DNA from: an uncultured Corynebacterium sp.
GTDB lineage: Bacteria; Actinomycetota; Actinomycetes; Mycobacteriales; Mycobacteriaceae
Direction: 5' to 3'
Length of the DNA stretch: 9,638 bases
Assembly: GCF_902489365.1 (NCBI RefSeq)
Contig: NZ_CABTZR010000080.1
Span: 1 to 9,638, forward strand
Below the pieces are notes generated by a model. That model saw only the letters and a program-made list of their open reading frames with translations. It searched no databases and was not told the DNA's origin. The translations under genes and the position numbers were made by a program. The stretch's first letter is position 1, and every line of letters begins with the position of its first letter. Positions 1 through 6,008 of the stretch are shown here, piece by piece.

Positions 1-64
1 CGAGGACGACGCGGATGGCGGAGGCGGAGCGCCACGCAGATGAAGTGCTCATAGAACTCTTCAT
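1..64 (-). CDS. 5' end of an unidentified minus-strand gene (partial, runs off left edge)
   Basis: Reading leftwards from an ATG at 64, the frame stays open for 21 codons to the window edge and begins MKSSMSTSSAWRSASAIRVV. A good Shine-Dalgarno sequence, AAGGGAG, lies 4 nt upstream of the ATG on the minus strand. This and its position 61 bp downstream of the GntR stop, same strand, are the only evidence. A second in-frame ATG at codon 5 is a possible alternative start. The visible residues are Ser/Ala-rich with some Arg, which could be a short cytoplasmic lead before a membrane segment, but that is a guess. I do not recognise the family. It may be cotranscribed with the regulator gene unless the hairpin between them terminates. 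Confidence 0.45.
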   Translation of the reverse strand, partial: MKSSMSTSSAWRSASAIRVVL

Positions 65-99
65 ACTACTCCCTTGGCGGCCCTGGCTTCTAGCCCGCC

Positions 100-125
100 C
101 GGCGCCGTGCGGGAGCACGGCGCCG
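100..125 (-). terminator. Hairpin directly after the GntR gene, terminator-like but without a U-tract
   Basis: GGCGCCGTGC and GCACGGCGCC are perfect inverted repeats around a GGGA loop (+ strand reading). With one further C-G pair the stem is 11 bp. It begins at the base after the regulator's TAG stop. On the minus strand the downstream sequence is GC-rich and has no run of U. It could therefore be a U-less terminator, a 3'-end stabiliser, or an attenuator ahead of the next minus-strand gene. The structure is read directly from the sequence; its function is inferred. Confidence 0.5.
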
Positions 126-857
126 CTAGATACGCGCGCGGGAGACGTGCGTTGTGAGCCGGTAGCGGTCTGTGCGGTAGACCGAGGAGCACCACTCCAC
201 GGGGCGATCGCCGGAGCGGGCGAGGCGGGTGATGTGGAGGAGAGGGGTGTTCGGGGGGACGTCGAGAAGCTCAGCGATGTCCTCTTCTGCTGCGACGGCC
301 GTGACCGTCTGCTCGGCCCCGGTGATGGGGACCTCGAAGGTGCTATCCAAAATCGCGTAGACGGAATTGTAGATGTCATTCTCCAGCAATGACGGAGCAA
401 AGGTGGAGTTATACCAGCCATCGTCGATGGAATAGGGCTCGCCATCGCCCAAGCGCAGGCGCCGCAGGTGGGTATGGGCCACGGTGGTTTCCGTGCCGAA
501 AAACTCGCAGACCTCACTGGGGGCGGTGCTGCGCTCGCCCAGCAGGATGCGCGAGGAGGCTTGTACTTTCTGATAGCCCATCTCATCGGAGAAGGACGCC
601 AGATGGAGCCGGGAGACCAGTGGGTTCGGAGCCACGAAGGTACCTTTACCGCGCACGCGGCGCAGGCGGCCCTCCGCCACCAAGTCACCAATGGCGCGGC
701 GCACGGTGATGCGGGAGACGCCGTAGGTTTCTTCGAGAATGCGCTCGCCCGGGAGGATGTCACCGGGTTTGAGGGTGGTGCGGCAGAGCTCGGAGAGAAT
801 ATCCCGCAGCTGAGCGTGCTTGGGCACGGGGCCGTCGGTAATAATGTGAGCTGCCAT
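126..857 (-). CDS. GntR-family (HutC subfamily) transcriptional regulator, possible FarR orthologue
   Basis: A ligand-responsive DNA-binding repressor or activator. Counting from an ATG at 866, residues 14-78 form the GntR winged helix-turn-helix: LPGERILEETYGVSRITVRR contains the recognition helix and GKGTFV the wing. Residues about 88-240 form a UTRA effector-binding domain, so it belongs to the HutC subgroup (usual length about 240-250 aa). I place the start at the ATG at 857 (243 aa). The 866 ATG has no Shine-Dalgarno, whereas the 857 ATG lies exactly 7 nt after TATCAT, the arrangement of a leaderless mRNA. The gene is divergent from serS with a perfect inverted repeat between them, so autoregulation is likely. 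From memory, Corynebacterium glutamicum has a GntR regulator, FarR, beside serS; orthology is inferred from family and synteny only. The effector is unknown. Confidence 0.92.
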   Translation of the reverse strand: MAAHIITDGPVPKHAQLRDILSELCRTTLKPGDILPGERILEETYGVSRITVRRAIGDLVAEGRLRRVRGKGTFVAPNPLVSRLHLASFSDEMGYQKVQASSRILLGERSTAPSEVCEFFGTETTVAHTHLRRLRLGDGEPYSIDDGWYNSTFAPSLLENDIYNSVYAILDSTFEVPITGAEQTVTAVAAEEDIAELLDVPPNTPLLHITRLARSGDRPVEWCSSVYRTDRYRLTTHVSRARI

Positions 858-864
858 GTTTTCC

Positions 865-870
865 ATGATA
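865..870 (-). promoter_or_regulatory. -10 box of a leaderless promoter for the GntR gene
   Basis: On the minus strand TATCAT (5 of 6 matches to TATAAT) is followed by exactly 7 nt and then ATG at 857, so transcription would start at or next to that ATG. A weak -35 candidate, TTGCGC (889-894), lies 18 bp further upstream. The -10 overlaps the alternative ATG at 866, which would then lie upstream of the mRNA and could not serve as the start. Confidence 0.5.
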
Positions 871-874
871 GCCA

Positions 875-890
875 GCTGGTTATGACCAGC
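875..890. promoter_or_regulatory. Candidate operator: 6-4-6 perfect inverted repeat between GntR gene and serS
   Basis: GCTGGT-TATG-ACCAGC is a perfect dyad and the clearest symmetrical element in the divergent promoter region. Its half-sites end in GT and start with AC, as in many GntR-family operators, although the central dinucleotide is AT and not the more usual TA. It would lie between the -10 and -35 of the regulator's promoter (centre about 25 bp upstream of position 857). It also sits about 41 bp upstream of the serS start. A bound regulator could therefore repress its own gene and also affect serS. A second, overlapping palindrome, CCAGCTGG, lies at 872-879. Confidence 0.45.
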
Positions 891-910
891 GCAAAGGTGT
901 GGCCGTGCGC

Positions 911-916
911 TAGACT
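911..916 (+). promoter_or_regulatory. -10 box of a leaderless serS promoter
   Basis: TAGACT (TANNNT type) is followed by exactly 7 nt and then the serS GTG codon. The GTG start is fixed independently by the conserved seryl-tRNA synthetase N-terminus. No Shine-Dalgarno is present upstream. This strongly suggests that the transcript begins at the G of the start codon. No convincing -35 box is visible, which is common in corynebacterial promoters. Confidence 0.6.
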
Positions 917-923
917 ATCCGGC

Positions 924-2186
924 GTGATTGATCTCAAATTTCTTCGCGAAAATCCCGATGTCGTCCGCGCCTCCCAGGTAAACCGTGGGGAGGACCCCGC
1001 TTTGGTGGACCAGCTGCTTGCCGCCGATGAGCAGCGCCGCGCGGCCATTGTGAAGGCTGACCAGCTGCGCTCGGAGCAGAAGGCCTTTGGCAAGAAGATT
1101 GGCCAGGCCTCCCCGGAGGAGCGCCCGGCGCTGCTGGAGGGCTCCAATGAGCTGAAGGAAAAAGTCAAGGCGGCCGGCGAGGAAGCGGCCGCGGCAGAGG
1201 CCAAGGTAACGGAGCTGCAGTACCAGCTCTCCAACGTGGTGGAGGGTGCCCCGGCTGGTGGCGAGGATGATTTCGTCGTGCTCGAGGAGGTCGGTGAGAA
1301 GCCGCAGTTCGACTTTGAACCGAAGGATCACCTGGAATTGGGTGAGACGCTGGGGCTTATCGACGTCAAGCGGGGCGCCAAGGTCGGCGGCGCACGTTTT
1401 TACTACCTCACCGGTGATGGCGCCTTCCTGCAGCTGGGCATGCTGATGCTGGCTGCGCAGAAGGCCCGTGAGGCCGGCTTTAGCCTTATGATCCCGCCGG
1501 TGCTCGTGCGCCCGGACGTTATGCAGGGAACCGGTTTCTTGGGCCAGCACGCGGATGAGGTCTACTACCTGCCGGCGGATGATCTTTATCTAGTTGGCAC
1601 CTCTGAGGTGGCCCTGGCCGGCTACCACAAGGAAGAGATCATCGACCTGTCCAAGGGTCCGCTGCAGTATGCAGGCTGGTCCTCTTGCTTCCGCCGCGAG
1701 GCGGGTTCGCACGGCAAGGACACCCGCGGCATCCTGCGCGTGCACCAGTTCGACAAGCTGGAGATGTTTGTCTACTGCAAGCCGGAAGACGCCGAGGAGA
1801 TGCACCAGAAGCTCCTGAACATGGAAAAGGACATGCTCGCGGCGATGGAGCTGCCCTACCGCACCATCGACATCGCGGGCGGAGACTTGGGCTCCTCTGC
1901 GGCTCGCAAGTTCGATAACGAGGCGTGGGTGCCAACCCAGGGCACCTATCGTGAACTCACCTCGACCTCGAACTGCACCACCTTCCAGGCCCGCCGCCTG
2001 TCCACGCGCTACCGTGATGAGAACGGCAAGACCCAGTACGCCGCCACGCTCAACGGCACCTTGGCGACTACCCGCTGGCTCGTGGCCATTCTGGAGAACC
2101 ACCAGCAGGCGGACGGCTCCGTCGTGGTTCCGGAGGCATTGCGCCCATTCGTGGGCAAGGACGTTCTGTACCCCGTAAACTCCTAG
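924..2186 (+). CDS. serS: Seryl-tRNA synthetase
   Basis: A cytoplasmic class II aminoacyl-tRNA synthetase that charges tRNA-Ser (and tRNA-Sec where present) with serine using ATP. It has 420 aa, the normal bacterial length. The N-terminus reads (V/M)IDLKFLRENPDVVR, the conserved family start, which fixes the GTG at 924. Residues about 30-105 are the charged helical hairpin (coiled-coil arm) that grips the tRNA long arm. The catalytic core shows motif 1 near FSLMIPPVL (186-194), a TSE serine-binding loop (226-228), motif 2 from CFRREAG to the following Arg/Glu residues (255-280), and motif 3 TLNGTLATTRW (376-385). The gene appears leaderless and monocistronic, ending at a strong hairpin. No T-box leader is present. 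An upstream extension of the frame to 468 is antisense to the regulator gene and is not coding. Confidence 0.98.
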   Translation: MIDLKFLRENPDVVRASQVNRGEDPALVDQLLAADEQRRAAIVKADQLRSEQKAFGKKIGQASPEERPALLEGSNELKEKVKAAGEEAAAAEAKVTELQYQLSNVVEGAPAGGEDDFVVLEEVGEKPQFDFEPKDHLELGETLGLIDVKRGAKVGGARFYYLTGDGAFLQLGMLMLAAQKAREAGFSLMIPPVLVRPDVMQGTGFLGQHADEVYYLPADDLYLVGTSEVALAGYHKEEIIDLSKGPLQYAGWSSCFRREAGSHGKDTRGILRVHQFDKLEMFVYCKPEDAEEMHQKLLNMEKDMLAAMELPYRTIDIAGGDLGSSAARKFDNEAWVPTQGTYRELTSTSNCTTFQARRLSTRYRDENGKTQYAATLNGTLATTRWLVAILENHQQADGSVVVPEALRPFVGKDVLYPVNS

Positions 2187-2192
2187 AAGAAC

Positions 2193-2227
2193 GTGGCGCG
2201 CGGCGGCTCGCGCGCCGCTTACTTTTG
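2193..2227 (+). terminator. Intrinsic terminator of serS
   Basis: A GC-rich stem of 10 bp (one G-U pair) pairs 2193-2202 with 2209-2218 around a GCGGCT loop. It starts 7 nt after the TAG stop and is followed by TTACTTTTG, a modest U-rich tail. Confidence 0.75.
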
Positions 2228-2233
2228 TCCCCT

Positions 2234-2260
2234 CCTTGCTGCCTTCCTCCGGCGGCGAGG
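2234..2260 (+). other. Leader hairpin upstream of the plsC-like gene with a CCUCC loop
   Basis: CCTTGCTGCC (2234-2243) pairs with GGCGGCGAGG (2251-2260) over 10 positions, including two G-U pairs. The loop is TTCCTCC. The loop's CTCC (2247-2250) is complementary to the GGAG at 2273-2276 that serves as the Shine-Dalgarno of the next gene. There is no U-tract, so it is not a simple terminator. The pairing is visible in the sequence; a regulatory role is speculative. Confidence 0.35.
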
Positions 2261-2280
2261 TCTTAAGCATTTGGAGCACT

Positions 2281-3951
2281 ATGAGCGTTGTGGCTAACTT
2301 CCTCTACCGGCAGATCACGCACATCGGGCGCGGGGTGACCTTGGCTCAGGGGCTCAAGATGCGCCTGTCCGGGGAGGAGAATATCCCGGATAAGGGCGGG
2401 GCCGTCATCGTGTGCAATCACACCGGCTACATGGACTTCCTCTTGGGGGCGTTTCTGGCCTACCGCAAGCGCCGCTTGGTGCGCTACCTGGCTAAGGCCT
2501 CTATTTTTAAGGCGCCGGTGGCAGGACAACTTTTTCGGTTGATGGGCCATGTGCCGGTGGATCGTATCGATGGTGGGGCGTCGATTGTGAAGGGCATTGA
2601 GCTGGCCAAGAGCGGTGAGCTCGTAGGGGTCTTCGCGGAAGGAACAATTTCCCGCAGCTTTGAGATTCGCAGCATGCGCAATGGCGCGGCGCGCATCGCT
2701 CACGGCGCGGGCGTGCCGATTATTCCGCAGGTTATCTTTGGCTCCCAGCGCATTTGGACGAAGGGGCAGAAGAAGCACCTAGGCCGCACGAAGACGCCTG
2801 TGTTGATTAAGGCCTTGGAGCCTTATTACACAACGGGTGACTTTGACGCGGACATCGCTGAGGTGCGCCGCCGGATGCAGGAGGCCCTGGAGGGTCTGTG
2901 GGCCGACTACGAGGCAGAGTTTGGCCCGATGCCGGCCGGAGAGTTCTGGGTGCCGGCACGCAAGGGCGGCGGCGCCCCGACGTTGGAGGAGGCTGAGGCA
3001 AAAGACTCCGAGGTGGAGTCCGAGCGCTACCGCGTGCGTCGGCTGCGCGATGATCTGACAAGCCTTAAGGACCGCGTCTCTGAGTCCACCGTGGAGCTTA
3101 TGCGGGACCGGATGGCGCTGATGAAGCGGGCGAGCTCCGATGATGCGGGAGGCAAGGACTGCCCGCGAACCGCACCGGAGACCCTGGACTGGATCAAAGA
3201 AAACCTCAATTCGGTGGTCGAAGAGGCCATGCGCGGCGTCGGGGAAGGCCGCGACAAAGTCACGGAGGTTATGGCGCAACTGAAATCCGACGTGATGGAA
3301 GCTCAAGCGTCCATGACTGCGAGCAGCAAGGAGATTTTCGCCGGATCCGTGGTGGAGCAGGGTTTGCTGTCTGCGGCGACGCAATCGCGCATCATCGTTT
3401 CCCGCCTGCCGCACCGGGTGAAGGCTGAATACTCTGAAGTGCCGCGGGTGATTGCGGCGGATCAGAGTGCATTGAGCATGGCGAATGGCGAGATTTCGAA
3501 GCGGCTCCAGGAGGCGCTTGCGCAGCTGCACCCGCAGGTTGAGGACGTGATCGTGATTTCGCCGCACGGCGAGGTGCTGGACGCTGCGGCTTTTGGGGAC
3601 CTCCCCCAAACCTGCTGGCGCATTGCCTGCGCGGACAGAGCCGAAGGGGTGCAGTTCAACGATGCTCCTGGCGGCGCGGTGGTGACCGCGTCTTCGCCTG
3701 CGGAGGGGTTGGCAGCCGTGGTGAAGAAGATTGGAGCCGAGCCCAAGGATCTCTTGTTCTTTGCAAACGAGCCAGGGGATGAGACCTTTGCGGAGGGTGG
3801 GGAAGGCGTCGCTGTGCATATGGTGGCGCTGGAGACTGCACCCATTGAGGTGATTAAGGCTGCCCAAGCGGTGACTTATTCCACAGAGCGTTATGGCATG
3901 GCTGAGGTGCTGGAGACGATGGCGCGCCTGCAGGATAAGAATAAGCGTTAA
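2281..3951 (+). CDS. PlsC-family 1-acyl-sn-glycerol-3-phosphate acyltransferase with C-terminal degenerate HAD-like domain
   Basis: Predicted to transfer an acyl group to lysophosphatidate at the inner membrane face, forming phosphatidate. The N-terminal about 220 of 556 aa carry the acyltransferase motifs in order: NHTGYMD (46-52, the catalytic HX4D), GHVPVDR (89-95), FAEGTIS (118-124, the EGT block) and VPIIPQV (145-151). Typical PlsC proteins have about 220-260 aa. The extra part is a charged, mostly helical region (about 235-420) followed by residues 421-556, which align with the HAD hydrolase encoded at 8572-9417. The HAD nucleophile motif is replaced by SPHGEVLD (427-434) and motif IV by ANEPGD (495-500), so phosphatase activity is unlikely. 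I chose the ATG at 2281, preceded by GGAG with 4 nt spacing; an in-frame TTG at 2236 lacks a ribosome site. Lysophosphatidate is the family's usual acceptor, but another lipid acceptor is possible. Confidence 0.88.
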   Translation: MSVVANFLYRQITHIGRGVTLAQGLKMRLSGEENIPDKGGAVIVCNHTGYMDFLLGAFLAYRKRRLVRYLAKASIFKAPVAGQLFRLMGHVPVDRIDGGASIVKGIELAKSGELVGVFAEGTISRSFEIRSMRNGAARIAHGAGVPIIPQVIFGSQRIWTKGQKKHLGRTKTPVLIKALEPYYTTGDFDADIAEVRRRMQEALEGLWADYEAEFGPMPAGEFWVPARKGGGAPTLEEAEAKDSEVESERYRVRRLRDDLTSLKDRVSESTVELMRDRMALMKRASSDDAGGKDCPRTAPETLDWIKENLNSVVEEAMRGVGEGRDKVTEVMAQLKSDVMEAQASMTASSKEIFAGSVVEQGLLSAATQSRIIVSRLPHRVKAEYSEVPRVIAADQSALSMANGEISKRLQEALAQLHPQVEDVIVISPHGEVLDAAAFGDLPQTCWRIACADRAEGVQFNDAPGGAVVTASSPAEGLAAVVKKIGAEPKDLLFFANEPGDETFAEGGEGVAVHMVALETAPIEVIKAAQAVTYSTERYGMAEVLETMARLQDKNKR

Positions 3952-3986
3952 CATCCTCGGCACGCCGAGAGTTGTAAAAGCCCGCA

Positions 3987-4019
3987 AACACCCCCGCAAG
4001 GGGGTGTTATTTTATTTTG
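3987..4019 (+). terminator. Strong intrinsic terminator after the plsC-like gene
   Basis: AACACCCCC (3987-3995) pairs perfectly with GGGGGTGTT (4000-4008), a 9-bp stem closed by a GCAA (GNRA) tetraloop and followed by ATTTTATTTTG. This is the best canonical terminator in the window and separates the acyltransferase from the glycerol operon. Confidence 0.92.
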
Positions 4020-4070
4020 TTCACCTATGGAATGCCTTAAAAATGCCAGCTTACGCCATGGAAACCTACG

Positions 4071-4086
4071 TGTGAGTAGCGTCTCC
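4071..4086 (+). promoter_or_regulatory. Possible CRP/GlxR-like site upstream of glpD (weak)
   Basis: TGTGA-GTAGCG-TCTCC resembles the CRP-family pattern TGTGA-N6-TCACA: the left half is perfect and the right half matches 3 of 5. A poorer match, GGTGA with central TA, occurs at 4100-4115. Glycerol genes are often under cAMP-CRP-type control, and GlxR is the corynebacterial member, so the position is sensible. The match could be chance. Confidence 0.22.
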
Positions 4087-4204
4087 AGAGAGAAAAATGG
4101 GTGATCTATAGCATGGGCAGTGGGAGAAAACTTCTTCTTCATCCGCCTTTCGGGCAGGTAGCCGAGGCATCGGTGAGCAGGGCGCTCGTGGTGGATGAGC
4201 ACGA

Positions 4205-4210
4205 TATGCT
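4205..4210 (+). promoter_or_regulatory. Candidate -10 box for the glpDFK operon
   Basis: TATGCT (TANNNT type) lies within a small dyad AGCA-CGATA-TGCT (4198-4210), which could be an operator half overlapping the promoter. A start near 4217 would give a leader of about 60 nt. Another candidate is TAGCAT at 4109-4114. No good -35 is visible for either. In the 3952-4275 intergenic region I find a terminator, this promoter candidate, a weak CRP-like site and a small hairpin, but no credible gene. Confidence 0.25.
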
Positions 4211-4218
4211 GCGCATTC

Positions 4219-4244
4219 CGTCAAGTGGACAGGACTTTCTGACG
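4219..4244 (+). other. Imperfect hairpin/dyad in the glpD leader
   Basis: CGTCA (4219-4223) pairs with TGACG (4240-4244), and the inner AGT (4224-4226) pairs with ACT (4234-4236) across a 3-nt bulge, leaving a 7-nt loop. It ends 15 nt before the glpD Shine-Dalgarno. It may be an operator or an RNA leader structure. The symmetry is modest. Confidence 0.28.
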
Positions 4245-4275
4245 CCGTGCAGCGAGAGAGGAGACTCAGTCAACA

Positions 4276-6000
4276 ATGAGCACGACGAGTATTACAAGCT
4301 TCAATCCTGAGTATTTTGAAAAGACCTGGAATGACTACTCCACCGAGGACTATGACGTCGTCATCATCGGCGGAGGTTCCGTTGGCGCTGGCGCTGCCCT
4401 GGATGCGGCCACTCGTGGCCTGAAGACGGCGGTGCTGGAGGCCCGCGACTTTGCCGCCGGTACCTCCTCGCGCTCCTCCAAGATGTTCCACGGTGGCCTG
4501 CGTTACCTGGCCATGTTTGATTTCCGCCTGGTGGCGGAGTCTCTCAAGGAGCGCGAGCTCAACATGTCCACCCTCGCACCGCACCTGGTGAAGCCGCTGA
4601 AGTTCATCTTCCCGCTGACCCACCGCGGCTGGGAGCGCGTCATGATGTTTGGCGGCTTTACCCTCTATGACCTCATGGGTGGCGCCAAGAGTGTTCCGAT
4701 GCAGAAGCACCTCACCCGCAAGGGCGTGCTGAAGGTGACCCCGGGCCTTAAGGAAGACGCCGTCGTCGGTGGCGTGCGCTACTACGACACGCTTGTCGAC
4801 GACGCCCGCCACACCATGACCGTCCTGCGTACCGCCGCCGAGTACGGGGCCAACGTGCGTACCGGCACTGAGGTGATTGGCTTTGAGAAGGATGCCCGCG
4901 GGCGCGTGACCGCTGCGAAGGTCCGCGACCTGGAAACCGGCTGCGAGGCCACCGTTAAGGGCAAGGTTTTCATCAACGCGACCGGCGTGTGGAACGACAA
5001 GATTCAGCAGATGGCCGGCGTCGAAGGAAAGTTCACGGTTCATGCCTCCAAGGGTGTGCACATCGTGGTTCCGAAGGATGCCCTCGACGCGGAAGCCGCG
5101 CTGTGCTTCGTCACCGAAAAGTCCGTTCTCTTCGTCATCCCGTGGGGCGAATACTGGATCATCGGTACCACCGACACCGATTGGGAAAAGGGCTTGTCCC
5201 TGCCGGATCCGGCCCCGACCAAGGCGGATATTGACTACATCCTGGACCAGGTCAACCAACGCGTGCGCAACAAGATTACCCGCGATGACATCGTCGGCGT
5301 GTACTCCGGCCTGCGCCCGCTGCTGTCCGGCAAGTCCGATTCCACCACCAACCTCTCCCGCAACCACGCCGTGGCCCGCGTGGCACCGGGCATGGTTTCC
5401 GTCGCCGGCGGCAAGTACACCACCTACCGCGTCATTGGTAAGGACGCCGTGGACCTGGCCGTGAAGGAGCTGGGCGCCAAGGTGTCCGAGTCCGTTACCG
5501 AGCGCACCCCGATTCTGGGCGCGGATGGCTACCACGCGCTGGCCAACCAGGTACCGGCGCTGGCTCGCCGCTATAACCTCAGCGAAGACCGCATCGAGCA
5601 CCTACTCGGCCGCTATGGCTCGCTGATCGGTGAGGTGCTGGCCCCAGCTGCTGAGGACGCCACGCTGCTCGAGCCGGTTCCAGGCGCCGAGAGCTACGTC
5701 TGGGCAGAGGTGCGCTACGCCGTGACCCACGAGGGCGCCCTGCACATCGACGACATCGTGACCCGTCGTCTGCGCGTGGCCATCGAGTTCGCCGACCGCG
5801 GCGTCGCCGCCGCGCAGCCGATCGCTGAATTCGTCGCCCCGTTGCTGGGCTGGGATCAGGCCGATATTGAGCGCGAAGTCTCCCACTTCACCAAGCACAC
5901 CGAGGCAGAGCTCGCCGCCGAGGCAGCGCTGACCGACCGTGAGGCAAACGACATCCTCGAGCGCGCAGGCAGCGCACGAGCCACCAAGGAAGAAGCCTAA
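4276..6000 (+). CDS. glpD: Aerobic glycerol-3-phosphate dehydrogenase (FAD-dependent)
   Basis: Oxidises sn-glycerol-3-phosphate to dihydroxyacetone phosphate and passes electrons through FAD to menaquinone at the inner membrane face. At 574 aa it matches actinobacterial GlpD (about 570-585). Residues 27-58 are the N-terminal FAD Rossmann motif, DVVIIGGGSVGAGAALDAAT, followed by an acidic strand end (VLEARD). SSRSSKMFHGGLRYL (64-78), YSGLRPLL (343-350) and GGKYTTYR (378-385) are conserved DAO/GlpD blocks. The C-terminal about 410-545 is the GlpD cap/C-terminal domain. The ATG at 4276 follows a purine-rich GAGAGGAG with a longish 12-nt spacing. It heads glpD-glpF-glpK. Codon use is strongly biased to GCC, CGC, AAG and CTG, more so than the acyltransferase gene, suggesting high expression. 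No adjacent glpR is visible. Confidence 0.96.
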   Translation: MSTTSITSFNPEYFEKTWNDYSTEDYDVVIIGGGSVGAGAALDAATRGLKTAVLEARDFAAGTSSRSSKMFHGGLRYLAMFDFRLVAESLKERELNMSTLAPHLVKPLKFIFPLTHRGWERVMMFGGFTLYDLMGGAKSVPMQKHLTRKGVLKVTPGLKEDAVVGGVRYYDTLVDDARHTMTVLRTAAEYGANVRTGTEVIGFEKDARGRVTAAKVRDLETGCEATVKGKVFINATGVWNDKIQQMAGVEGKFTVHASKGVHIVVPKDALDAEAALCFVTEKSVLFVIPWGEYWIIGTTDTDWEKGLSLPDPAPTKADIDYILDQVNQRVRNKITRDDIVGVYSGLRPLLSGKSDSTTNLSRNHAVARVAPGMVSVAGGKYTTYRVIGKDAVDLAVKELGAKVSESVTERTPILGADGYHALANQVPALARRYNLSEDRIEHLLGRYGSLIGEVLAPAAEDATLLEPVPGAESYVWAEVRYAVTHEGALHIDDIVTRRLRVAIEFADRGVAAAQPIAEFVAPLLGWDQADIEREVSHFTKHTEAELAAEAALTDREANDILERAGSARATKEEA

Positions 6001-6008
6001 AAGTCACG

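Noticed and set aside
468..923. Upstream extension of the serS frame to an ATG at 468
   Set aside because: It is antisense to the regulator gene. Homology to seryl-tRNA synthetase begins exactly at the GTG at 924.
867..923. T-box or other amino-acid riboswitch before serS
   Set aside because: The region is only 57 bp and serS seems leaderless, leaving no room for a leader RNA.
2236..2280. Alternative TTG start for the plsC-like gene
   Set aside because: There is no ribosome site before it, the extra 15 residues are not family-like, and it lies inside a hairpin stem. ATG 2281 has GGAG.
2779..3999. Long minus-strand open frame (406 codons) opposite the plsC-like gene
   Set aside because: It is an Arg/His/Leu-rich mirror of GC-rich coding sequence with no recognisable domain. 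The plus frame has clear PlsC motifs.
4101..4310. Small plus-strand frame (69 codons) overlapping the start of glpD
   Set aside because: No Shine-Dalgarno, unconvincing composition and out-of-frame overlap with glpD. A leader peptide role cannot be supported.
4270..5601. Long minus-strand open frame (443 codons) opposite glpD
   Set aside because: A compositional shadow of strongly codon-biased glpD, with no motif and no promoter/SD support.
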